Assembly (NCBI GenBank): GCA_965653495.1
Contig: CBFHAJ010000060.1
Coordinates: forward strand, 1 to 20,110
From: AG41 sp965653495
Lineage (GTDB): Bacteria > Gemmatimonadota > Gemmatimonadetes > Gemmatimonadales > GWC2-71-9
Length of the DNA stretch: 20,110 bases
Direction: 5' to 3'
Positions 6,174 to 13,135 of this stretch are shown piece by piece. How positions within the stretch are numbered: position 1 is the stretch's first letter; every line of letters begins with the position of its first letter. Below the pieces are notes generated by a model. The model did no database searches, was not told where the DNA came from, and saw only the letters and a list, made by a program, of their open reading frames with translations. A program made the translations under genes and the position numbers.

Positions 6174-7291
6174 ATCCGCCCGCGCCACTCGACCCTGGTT
6201 CCTCGCAGTGCCGACCGGATCATGATAAACGCGACCATCGCGGCACCGACGGGATAGAGTAACGCATACCATACGGGCGCCCCTTCGGCCCAATAGACGG
6301 CCACCCAAGTGGCCAGCGAGATCGCCGTGGTAACCGGGGCCCAGTGCGCCGCTCCGCCTGAGGCCGCCCACAGCAGCGGCGGTGCGATCCACACGAGCGC
6401 CGGAAGCCACATGACGTAGGGCGCCGCCCGCCGCAGCAGCGGAACAGGCGGGAACGCGAGCGGAATGCCGCTCGCCAGATTCTTGGTCCACCCTTCCATG
6501 ACGCCCGCGAGGCTGCGGTACATCCGAGTGCGCATGTACTGCTCGCCGTGTGTCAAAAAGATGTCGCGCTGCTGTCGGACATAGGCTTGAGCCAGCGCCA
6601 TGTCCTCTACGACGCTCCCCTTCACCGCCTCGTGGGTCCCAACGCTTTCGTAGACGGCGCGGGTGGTGAGGATGAACTGCCCGTTCGCGATGGCGTCCCA
6701 CTCGACTCGCGTGCGGTTCACGCGACGCAAGTCGCCCACCCGGGCCGCGAGCGCGACGAACACGTGCGGTTGGACAAGCCGCTCCCAGAAGGTCACCATC
6801 TCCTGCTGCGATACCACGCTCACCATGTGGACTCGCTCGGCCCCGAGGGCCTGCACGGCGCGAGGGATGAGCTCCGGGTGCAGCCATGTGTCCGCGTCGA
6901 TGAACAGCACCAGCTCGCCGCGTGCCCTGCGGTAGCCCTGCACCAGGGCCCACGACTTTCCGAACCAGTCAGGGGGCAGCTCCTCCCCGCGCACCAGCCG
7001 TACCCGACCGGCAGCCTCGGGCGTGCGGGCCAGGCGCTCGACGATCGCACCCGTCCCGTCCTGCGAACGGTCGTCCACCACGATCACTTCGAATCGACTG
7101 TAGCTCGACGCCACCAACGAGCGCACACAACGCTCGATGTTCGCCGCCTCGTTGCGCGCGGGAACGATCACGGACACGAGCGGCCCGTCGCTCACCGCGG
7201 GCCAATCGCTGAGTCGCGGACGGCGCGAGGCGTAGCGATACACGAGGAGCGCCAGGAACAACACGTAGCCGGCGGGAATCCACCAGCTCAC
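6152..7291 (-). CDS. Membrane-anchored family 2 glycosyltransferase (CrtQ/HpnB-like)
   Basis: 379-residue GT-A fold glycosyltransferase on the cytoplasmic face of the inner membrane. One N-terminal membrane helix (about 3-20) is followed by the GT2 core: VSVIVPARNEAANI (39-52), VVDDRSQDG (71-79), FGKSWALVQGYRRARG (110-125), the metal-binding DAD (132-134), and VVEDMALAQ, the catalytic ED region. RMYRSLAGVMEGWTKN is where QxxRW sits in related enzymes. Two or three C-terminal helices and a VEWRGRIY end complete it. The GKxWAxxQG and MYRS motifs are typical of the carotenoid/hopanoid-type enzymes CrtQ and HpnB, so a polyprenoid acceptor is plausible but unproven. The start is GTG 7291, overlapping the symporter stop as GTGA. 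The 3' end overlaps the HExxH gene by 22 bp. Confidence 0.85.
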   Translation of the reverse strand: MSWWIPAGYVLFLALLVYRYASRRPRLSDWPAVSDGPLVSVIVPARNEAANIERCVRSLVASSYSRFEVIVVDDRSQDGTGAIVERLARTPEAAGRVRLVRGEELPPDWFGKSWALVQGYRRARGELVLFIDADTWLHPELIPRAVQALGAERVHMVSVVSQQEMVTFWERLVQPHVFVALAARVGDLRRVNRTRVEWDAIANGQFILTTRAVYESVGTHEAVKGSVVEDMALAQAYVRQQRDIFLTHGEQYMRTRMYRSLAGVMEGWTKNLASGIPLAFPPVPLLRRAAPYVMWLPALVWIAPPLLWAASGGAAHWAPVTTAISLATWVAVYWAEGAPVWYALLYPVGAAMVAFIMIRSALRGTRVEWRGRIYSTPQA

Positions 7292-8577
7292 TCGAGCGCT
7301 TCTCCTTCCGCAGCGGCCACGACCGTCACCGCGCTCATGTCGCCGACGACGTTCGTCATCGTACGAAACATGTCGGGAATGCGGTCGAGGCCCAACAATA
7401 ACGGCAGGCCGGCGAGCGGCAGCCCCGTACTCGCGAATGCCGGCGCGAGGCTCACGATGCTCGCCGACGGCACACTCGCGACAGTCAGCGAGGTAAGGAA
7501 CACGGCCGCTCCCGCCTGTACCATGCTCCCGAGGCCCAAGCTGGTACCGTACAATTGTGCCACGAACAGCACGGCCACCGCCTGGAACAAGGCGCTCCCC
7601 GCGCGACCGATGCTCGCCCCCAGCGGCAGCACGAAGCTCGCGACCGGCAGCGGGATCTTGAGATCCCTGCCCGCTGCGTCGAGCATCACCGGCAAGCTCG
7701 CGAGCGACGAGGTCGTCGAGAACGCCATGAGCGCCGATGCGCGGATGGCCCGCAGGAACCGGAGGGCGCCGAGCCGCCCGACGAGGGCGACCGCCGGCAC
7801 ATAGACGAACGTGATGAACAGGGCCAACCCCGCGACCACGGCGAGCACAAACACGGCCATCGCCTTGAGGAGCGACGGGCCGAACGTGGCGACCGCACCC
7901 GCGACGAGCGCGCAGATGCCGAGCGGCGCGATCAGCAGCACCCAGTGGACGATGCGAATGAGGGCCTGCGTGGTCACGTCCCCGAGCTCGGTGACCGTGC
8001 GACGCTTCTCGTCCGGGAGCGCCGCGGTGGCCACCGCGCAGATCGTGGTGAATACGATCAGCGGGAGGAGATTCCCGTCCACGGCAGCGCGCACCGGGTT
8101 CGCGGGAATCAGCTCCACCAGAAACCGAGTGCCACTGGGGAGTTGCTCGGCGGCACGGCGCACGACGCTTGAGTCGACGGGTGCGGCGGCGCGCAATGCT
8201 GCCTGTTGATCTGGTGTGACCGAGCCGAGCGGCAGCACCAGCGCCGCTACCACAAAGCCGATCACGATCGCCACGAGCGTGGTGCCCCAGAAGAATCCCA
8301 GCGTGCGCGCACCCAGCCGCCCGAGGCGGCGCAGGTCGCCCAGTCCCGCGACACCCGTGAACAACGCGGCCACGACCAGTGGGGTGACGACCATTGACAG
8401 GAGATTGAGGAACAGCGTACCGAAGGGCCGGAGCCACCGCTCCGACAGCGCGAGTAGCACGGGCGACTGTGTGACGACGGCGGCCGAGCCGAGGGCGAGA
8501 CCGGCGGCGAGACCGGCGGCCATCGAGACGTGGCTTGCGATCGATCGCACGGGTTTATTTCCGGGCACAATGATCAT
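7288..8577 (-). CDS. DAACS-family dicarboxylate/amino acid:cation symporter with altered cation motif
   Basis: 429-residue member of the GltP/DctA/EAAT transporter family, taking up acidic amino acids or C4-dicarboxylates. The Ser-rich HP1 tip is visible as STTSSLASLP (287-296), HP2 as VPSASIVS (about 369-376), and the TM8 substrate motif as DMFRTMTNVVGD (402-413), which keeps the Asp, Arg, Thr, Asn and Asp expected for dicarboxylate binding. In TM7, where the family has NMDGT, this protein reads GRAGS (GASIGRAGSA, 320-329), losing the Asn and Asp that coordinate Na+ in well-studied homologues. ATG 8577 is chosen; a TTG seven codons earlier is also open. The gene is translationally coupled to the glycosyltransferase by a GTGA overlap. 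The substrate is not determinable; non-Na+ coupling is an inference. Confidence 0.85.
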   Translation of the reverse strand: MIIVPGNKPVRSIASHVSMAAGLAAGLALGSAAVVTQSPVLLALSERWLRPFGTLFLNLLSMVVTPLVVAALFTGVAGLGDLRRLGRLGARTLGFFWGTTLVAIVIGFVVAALVLPLGSVTPDQQAALRAAAPVDSSVVRRAAEQLPSGTRFLVELIPANPVRAAVDGNLLPLIVFTTICAVATAALPDEKRRTVTELGDVTTQALIRIVHWVLLIAPLGICALVAGAVATFGPSLLKAMAVFVLAVVAGLALFITFVYVPAVALVGRLGALRFLRAIRASALMAFSTTSSLASLPVMLDAAGRDLKIPLPVASFVLPLGASIGRAGSALFQAVAVLFVAQLYGTSLGLGSMVQAGAAVFLTSLTVASVPSASIVSLAPAFASTGLPLAGLPLLLGLDRIPDMFRTMTNVVGDMSAVTVVAAAEGEALE

Positions 8578-8682
8578 CGGCCGCCGCCAGCTCCGCAACG
8601 GTTAGCCCCCCTGGCTACCCCGTCGACCCGCTCATGTCGTCTCGCGCTCCCCGGCGGCGCGGGTGCCGGCGTCTCCGTGGCG

Positions 8683-9003
8683 ATGACGAGCGCCGGAGGG
8701 AAGCGTCCCGTCGTCCTGCTGCGCGGGGTCGGCGACGTCCTCACCGACCAAGTCGCACGCGCCGGCTTCGCCGTGGTGACGTTCGATCCTCCGGGGGCCG
8801 AGGAGTTGCGCACCGTGCTCGACGGGCTCGCCCGGGGATCTCTCGGCCCTCCGGCGACCGCCTTCGCCCTGGTAGAGCGCGCCGCCGACGGCGCGTTCGC
8901 GATCACGCGCCTCAGCGGCGGTGCGCCCGGTGCGTCGTCACCCGAGGGGACTGCACACGATTCGCGCGAGCTGATCCAATGGCTGACGAAGCATCTCGCG
9001 TGA
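8683..9003 (+). CDS. Small dienelactone-hydrolase-like protein, fragmentary alpha/beta fold
   Basis: 106-residue protein. RPVVLLRGVGDVLTDQVARAGFAVVTFD resembles the first strand-helix-strand of dienelactone-hydrolase-type alpha/beta hydrolases (normally VVLLHG, then GY.V..PD). The ending SRELIQWLTKHLA resembles their last helix. The middle, including the nucleophile elbow GxSxG/GxCxG, is missing, so it is either a degenerate remnant or an unrelated small alpha/beta protein. The frame stays open upstream to a TTG at 8530, and no good Shine-Dalgarno precedes ATG 8683. Its 3' end overlaps the Nudix gene by 25 bp (or 4 bp if that gene starts at GTG 9000), which favours a real gene in an operon. 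No function can be assigned. The 105 bp before it, divergent from the symporter, shows no clear promoter. Confidence 0.55.
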   Translation: MTSAGGKRPVVLLRGVGDVLTDQVARAGFAVVTFDPPGAEELRTVLDGLARGSLGPPATAFALVERAADGAFAITRLSGGAPGASSPEGTAHDSRELIQWLTKHLA

Positions 9004-9569
9004 TCACGCTGGAGTCGGTGCGCGCCGCACTGCGCGGCGTCCGGCCTCGGGCGGCCGCGGTGGGGGGCGCGCACCCTGCGGCCGTCTCTCTCGTGCTCGT
9101 CGACGGGCCACAGGGGGCGGAGCTGCTACTGATCCGTCGCGCAGAGCGCGCCGGCGATCCTTGGTCAGGTCAAGTCGCCTTGCCAGGGGGGCGGCAAGAT
9201 CCCGCCGATACCGACTTGCTGGCGACCGCGGTCCGCGAAGCCCGCGAAGAGACCGGGGTGGAGTTGCGCGGCGCCGAGCGACTTGGCGTGTTGGACGACC
9301 TGGTGCCGGTGACGCCCACACTGCCGCCCGTGCTCGTCCGTCCGTTCGTATTCGCGCTGCTCCCCCCCCGGCCAGCACTCGTCACCAATGCGGAAGTCCA
9401 GCGAACCTTCTGGGTCCCCCTCGCGCGCTTGGTCGACAAAGGCACGCGCCGCGACGTGACTCTCGTGCTGCGTGGCGTGCAACGCACGTTCCCTGCGTAC
9501 GTGGTGGGTGAGGAGGTGATCTGGGGGATGACCGAGCGCATTCTCACTTCTCTGATCACCCGGCTATAG
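8979..9569 (+). CDS. Nudix hydrolase, CoA-pyrophosphatase (NudL)-like
   Basis: 196-residue Nudix protein that probably cleaves a nucleoside-diphosphate-linked substrate such as CoA. LLIRRAERAGDPWSGQVALPGGR leads into the Nudix helix VREAREETGVEL (85-96). The spacing from GG to REAREETG is the longer CoA-pyrophosphatase form (as in NudL), not the classical G-x5-E-x7-REUXEEXGU, where the first Glu is replaced. The catalytic Glu residues (EE, 90-91) are present. Start: ATG 8979 overlaps the upstream gene by 25 bp; GTG 9000 gives a GTGA overlap and is almost equally likely, with the domain intact either way. The substrate is inferred from spacing only. Confidence 0.85.
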   Translation: MADEASRVITLESVRAALRGVRPRAAAVGGAHPAAVSLVLVDGPQGAELLLIRRAERAGDPWSGQVALPGGRQDPADTDLLATAVREAREETGVELRGAERLGVLDDLVPVTPTLPPVLVRPFVFALLPPRPALVTNAEVQRTFWVPLARLVDKGTRRDVTLVLRGVQRTFPAYVVGEEVIWGMTERILTSLITRL

Positions 9570-9592
9570 TCTATCAGAATCCACATATTCGC

Positions 9593-9621
9593 TTGACAAC
9601 ATTCATAAATTAGTTTAATCT
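9593..9621 (+). promoter_or_regulatory. Promoter of the manganese operon
   Basis: A consensus TTGACA (9593-9598), a 17-bp spacer and TAATCT (9616-9621) lie in the most AT-rich stretch of the window. Transcription would start near 9628, leaving a leader of about 80 bases with GGGAG about 8 bases before ATG 9710. The operator at 9613-9625 covers the -10 element. Confidence 0.65.
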
Positions 9622-9625
9622 AAAC
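9613..9625. promoter_or_regulatory. DtxR/MntR-type operator overlapping the -10 element
   Basis: GTTTAATCTAAAC is a perfect 5-bp inverted repeat with a 3-bp centre. The wider context TTAGTTTAATCTAAAC resembles the TTAGGTTA half-sites bound by DtxR/IdeR-family repressors. It spans the -10 of the promoter of a DtxR-family gene, fitting metal-dependent autorepression. Confidence 0.6.
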
Positions 9626-9709
9626 AATTACCGAAGTTGTTACATCTGGACACCATAGGCGAGCCGTCGGGCGCCGCGCTTCCGCGCCGTTCCGGCAGGG
9701 AGAATCGGC

Positions 9710-10429
9710 ATGCACGCGACTTTGCGAGACGCCACCCCTCCCCTCACGCGCTCCGTCGAGGACTATCTCAAAGCGATCTATCACCTCTCGAATCAGGGCG
9801 GCTTCGCCGCGACGAGCGATATCGCGGCGATGCTCGAGGTCGCTCCACCCTCCGTGAGCGGGATGGTCAAACGGCTGTCCGAAACGGGGCTGATCGAGCA
9901 TGTGCCCTATCGCGGCGTGCAGCTCACTGCACAGGGCCGCCGGGCCGCGCTCAAGATGATCCGCCGCCACCGCATTCTCGAGCTGTATCTCACCCAGCAC
10001 CTGGGCTACGACTGGGGCGGCGTGCACGCCGAAGCGGAGCGGCTCGAGCATGCCGTCTCCGACGAATTGATCGAGCGCATGGCGAGCGCCCTCGGCCAGC
10101 CGCTGTACGATCCGCACGGCGACCCGATTCCCACCGCCGCTGGTGACATCGAAGAGGCGGCCCTCGTGTCGCTGGGCGAAGCGGCCGTCGGGACCAAGCT
10201 CGAGTTGCGGCAGGTGGGGACGCAGGACGCGGCGCGGCTGCGCTATTTCGCGGAGCAGGGTCTCACGCCCGGTGTGCTGCTCAGCGTGGCCGAACGGCAG
10301 CCCTTCAACGGTCCGACGACCATCGCCCTCGTGCCGTCGGGTGATCGGCGCGTGGTGGGACGCGACCTCGCGCAGCTCCTGTGGTGCCGCGAGGTGCCGG
10401 TGGAGGGGTATGGCTCGGCCGCTCGTTGA
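9710..10429 (+). CDS. mntR: DtxR/MntR-family metal-dependent transcriptional repressor
   Basis: 239-residue repressor with three parts: an N-terminal winged helix (about 14-75; DNA-reading helix in SDIAAMLEVAPPSVSGMVKRL), a dimerisation/metal domain (76-145), and a C-terminal FeoA/SH3-like domain (about 155-230), as in DtxR/IdeR-length members. Likely metal ligands are D18, H87, E91, E110, E113 and H114 (ERLEH). The residue equivalent to DtxR Cys102 is Glu110, as in Bacillus MntR, which argues for Mn2+ over Fe2+; the MntR Glu11 position is Lys21. The PHGDPIP motif (135-141) is typical. The start ATG 9710 has GGGAG upstream. First gene of an operon with an NRAMP transporter and a universal stress protein; a matching operator covers its promoter. 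Confidence 0.88.
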   Translation: MHATLRDATPPLTRSVEDYLKAIYHLSNQGGFAATSDIAAMLEVAPPSVSGMVKRLSETGLIEHVPYRGVQLTAQGRRAALKMIRRHRILELYLTQHLGYDWGGVHAEAERLEHAVSDELIERMASALGQPLYDPHGDPIPTAAGDIEEAALVSLGEAAVGTKLELRQVGTQDAARLRYFAEQGLTPGVLLSVAERQPFNGPTTIALVPSGDRRVVGRDLAQLLWCREVPVEGYGSAAR

Positions 10430-11756
10430 GCCCGAAGCGGGCTGGCGGCGCCCCCGGCTCGCACCCAGTCTCGCGGAGGTCTACCGCACCGTCCCGGTCG
10501 AGGCGCGGACCTGGTGGCGACGGGCACTCGCGTTCGCGGGCCCCGGCTACCTCGTGGCGGTGGGCTACATGGATCCCGGCAACTGGGCCACCGATCTGGC
10601 CGGGGGCTCGGCGTTCGGGTACGGGCTGCTCAGCGTCATTCTGGTTTCCAACCTGATGGCAATCCTGCTGCAGGGGCTCGCGGCGAAGCTCGGCATCGTG
10701 ACGGGTCGCGACCTGGCGCAGGCGTGTCGCGACCACTTCTCGCGTCCCGTAACGATTGCGCTCTGGATCTTGTGCGAGGTCGCGATCGCGGCATGCGACC
10801 TGGCGGAGGTGATCGGATCCGCGATAGCGCTCAATCTGCTGTTCGGCATTCCCCTGCCCGCGGGAATCGCGATCACGGCGCTCGATGTGCTGCTGGTTCT
10901 GGTTCTGCAGCAGAAAGGCTTCCGGCTGCTCGAGGCGCTCGTCGTGGCGCTGGTGGCCACCATCGCGGGCTGCTTCCTGTTCGAGATCTTCATCGCCCGG
11001 CCCGAGGCCGCCGCGGTCGTTCACGGTTTCTTGCCGACCGCCGCCATCGTCCGCGACCCCGCCAAGCTATACATCGCCATCGGGATCCTCGGCGCCACCG
11101 TGATGCCGCACAACCTCTACCTGCACTCTTCCATCGTGCAGACCCGGGCGTACGAGGAGACGCCCGCGGGCAAGCGAGTCGCCGTGCGTTACGCGTTTCT
11201 CGACTCCACCGTCGCGCTCACGTTCGCGCTGTTCATCAATGCGGCCATCCTCGTCGTCGCCGCGGCGACGTTCCATCGCTCCGGCCACACCGGCGTCGCC
11301 GAGATCCAGCAGGCCTACGAGCTGCTCACGCCGCTGCTCGGTGTGACCGGGGCGAGCGCCGTATTTGCGTTCGCGCTGCTCGCCTCCGGACAGAACTCGA
11401 CGCTCACCGGCACACTCGCGGGTCAGATCGTGATGGAAGGGTTTCTCAACATTCGGCTGCGGCCCTGGCTGCGGCGTCTCATTACACGCTGCATCGCGAT
11501 TGTGCCCGCCGCCCTCACCGCTATCTTTTTCGGGGAGAACGGCACCGCGCGACTGTTAATCCTCAGTCAAGTGATCCTCAGCTTGCAGCTCTCCTTCGCC
11601 GTGTTTCCGCTGGTCTGGTTCACGTCGGACCGCGCGAAGATGGGCGAGTTCGTGAACCCCGCGTGGCTCAAGACGCTCGCCTATGTCGTAGCGGGCCTGA
11701 TCGCCGCGCTCAACGTCTGGCTCATCGTGCAGGCCGTCGCCGGCAGGCTGCGCTGA
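10410..11756 (+). CDS. mntH: NRAMP-family manganese transporter
   Basis: 448-residue inner-membrane H+-coupled divalent metal transporter. About 11 helices are apparent. The TM1 metal motif DPGN (55-58, in YMDPGNWATD) and the TM6 motif MPHN (232-235, in GATVMPHNLYLHS) are intact; the TM6 Met is the residue that favours Mn/Fe/Cd over Ca. The start ATG 10410 overlaps the end of the repressor gene by 20 bp, with GGAGGGGT almost touching it, suggesting translational coupling. Co-transcription with an MntR-type repressor supports manganese as substrate. The 448-residue length is slightly long for MntH because of a charged N-terminal extension of about 35 residues. Confidence 0.92.
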   Translation: MARPLVEPEAGWRRPRLAPSLAEVYRTVPVEARTWWRRALAFAGPGYLVAVGYMDPGNWATDLAGGSAFGYGLLSVILVSNLMAILLQGLAAKLGIVTGRDLAQACRDHFSRPVTIALWILCEVAIAACDLAEVIGSAIALNLLFGIPLPAGIAITALDVLLVLVLQQKGFRLLEALVVALVATIAGCFLFEIFIARPEAAAVVHGFLPTAAIVRDPAKLYIAIGILGATVMPHNLYLHSSIVQTRAYEETPAGKRVAVRYAFLDSTVALTFALFINAAILVVAAATFHRSGHTGVAEIQQAYELLTPLLGVTGASAVFAFALLASGQNSTLTGTLAGQIVMEGFLNIRLRPWLRRLITRCIAIVPAALTAIFFGENGTARLLILSQVILSLQLSFAVFPLVWFTSDRAKMGEFVNPAWLKTLAYVVAGLIAALNVWLIVQAVAGRLR

Positions 11757-12184
11757 TGTATCGGAAGATCCTCGTGCCGCTCGAGCATTCCCCCGCCGAC
11801 GAAACCATCCTGGCGCACGTCCGCGTGCTTGCTCACCAACTCGGCTCTCAACTGCTCCTGATTCACGTGGCGGACGGCTGGGTGGCCCGCAACATCCGGG
11901 AGCTCGATCTGCGGGAGTCCGAGGAGATGCGCGACGACCGTGCCTACCTCGAGAGCCTGTGCGGTCGGCTGGCGGCCGAAGGCTTCGAGGCCGACGCGGT
12001 GCTCGCCGCCGGCGACCCGGCTGCCGAGATCGCCGCTGCCGCCGAGCGGGAGAGCTGCGACCTCATCGCGATGGCGACCCACGGGCACCGGTTGCTCGAG
12101 GATGTCGTCAGAGGCAGCACCGCGACAGCATTACGACATCAGACGAAGATTCCGATTCTTATGGTGAGGACCGACAAGAAGTGA
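11756..12184 (+). CDS. Universal stress protein, UspA family
   Basis: 142-residue single-domain Usp of the ATP-binding type: MYRKILVPLEHS at the start and MATHGHRLLEDVVRGST (106-122) near the end, which gives the x-2x-G-9x-G-S nucleotide loop with the first Gly replaced by Ala. PILMVR ends the fold. The start ATG 11756 overlaps the transporter stop by one base (TGATG). Its stop directly abuts the stop of the opposite-strand dehydrogenase (12185), with no spacer for a terminator. Its place in the manganese operon suggests a regulatory or protective role linked to metal status; that link is inference. Confidence 0.85.
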   Translation: MYRKILVPLEHSPADETILAHVRVLAHQLGSQLLLIHVADGWVARNIRELDLRESEEMRDDRAYLESLCGRLAAEGFEADAVLAAGDPAAEIAAAAERESCDLIAMATHGHRLLEDVVRGSTATALRHQTKIPILMVRTDKK

Positions 12185-13135
12185 CTACGTAGTTCTCACC
12201 TGCTCCAACGCTCGTAAGATCGCTCCCAGCCGACGGTCTCTCGCCTCCCGTAATCCGTCGAGTTTTCCTTTGTACGCGCGTTCGATACTGTGAATCAATG
12301 CTCGTTGCTGCTCCGGGTCGAGCCGCTGCCAGGTGGCGAGCTCTCCCCACCAGCCCTCGAAACTCGCGAGCAGTTGCTGCAGAAACAGCGTGACGCCGCC
12401 GTCACCTGCGGCGAGGTGGTAGGTCAGGTGCGGTCCCCCCGCCGCCCAACCGAGTGCGGGGCCCAACGAGACGGCGCGGTCGAGCTCGTCCACGTCGATG
12501 ACGCCCTGAAGCACAAGATCAATACACTGTCGCCACACGGCGGCGGCAATCCGGCCCACGACATATCCGGGGACCGCCCGCTTTAGAAGGATCGGCATCC
12601 GGCCCAGCGCGCGCAGGTACTCCTGCGCCCGCGCGACGCTCGCTTGTGTCGTGCGCGGCCCGGGCACCAGCTCGACGAGCGGGATCAGCTCGGGCGGATT
12701 GAGCGGATGGGCGACGAGGCAGCGGTCCTGCCGGCGGCAGCGCGCGAAGATGTCTCCCGGCGCGAGTCCGCTCGACGAGCTCGTGAGCAGCGCCTCCTGC
12801 CCCGCCACATGCTCGATCGAGTCGAACAGCTTTTGCTTGCCGAGCAGGTCTTCGGAGATCGCTTCGATCACCCAATCGGCGTCCTTCACGGCCTGCAGCA
12901 GGCTGCGCGCGTGCACGAACTCGAGCAGTCCTCGCTCGACGATTCCCTGGGTCGCGCGCTGGAGCTGCACGAGCGCTCGCGCCCGGTCCGGTACTTCCCG
13001 GGCCGCTCGCTCGAGGCCCGACGCGTTCGCGTCGAATACGGCCACTGGCCATCCCGCGGCGGCGCACAGGGCGGCCCACCCGCAACCGATGTCACCCGCG
13101 CCGATCACCGCGACCTTGCGTGGCAGGGTCGTCAC
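12185..13135 (-). CDS. 3-hydroxyacyl-CoA dehydrogenase-type NAD enzyme (gulonate/carnitine dehydrogenase-like)
   Basis: 316-residue NAD(H)-dependent dehydrogenase of the 3HCDH superfamily. The Rossmann motif is VIGAGDIGCGW (10-20), VIEAISED (89-96) supplies the conserved Glu, and the catalytic His lies in HPLNPPELIPLVE (143-155). The HPxNPPxLIPLVE form, rather than HFFNPxPxMxLVE, is characteristic of the lambda-crystallin / L-gulonate 3-dehydrogenase / L-carnitine dehydrogenase branch, so a sugar-acid or carnitine-like substrate is more likely than fatty acyl-CoA. The start is GTG 13135, overlapping the nucleoside hydrolase stop as GTGA. Last gene of a four-gene operon. Family is clear; the substrate is unknown. 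Confidence 0.85.
   Translation of the reverse strand: MTTLPRKVAVIGAGDIGCGWAALCAAAGWPVAVFDANASGLERAAREVPDRARALVQLQRATQGIVERGLLEFVHARSLLQAVKDADWVIEAISEDLLGKQKLFDSIEHVAGQEALLTSSSSGLAPGDIFARCRRQDRCLVAHPLNPPELIPLVELVPGPRTTQASVARAQEYLRALGRMPILLKRAVPGYVVGRIAAAVWRQCIDLVLQGVIDVDELDRAVSLGPALGWAAGGPHLTYHLAAGDGGVTLFLQQLLASFEGWWGELATWQRLDPEQQRALIHSIERAYKGKLDGLREARDRRLGAILRALEQVRTT

Noticed and set aside
6152..8437. 761-codon frame suggesting a fused protein upstream of the glycosyltransferase
   Set aside because: The upstream half is the wrong frame of the symporter gene; the glycosyltransferase begins at GTG 7291 with a GTGA overlap.
8634..9569. Upstream extension of the Nudix protein to ATG 8634
   Set aside because: The extension is Arg-rich and overlaps the whole small alpha/beta gene; Nudix homology begins close to 8979-9000.
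10514..12184. 556-codon plus-strand frame running through the NRAMP gene into the Usp
   Set aside because: Only the last 142 codons (from 11756) are real; the upstream part is out of frame with the NRAMP protein and has low-complexity Arg/His composition.
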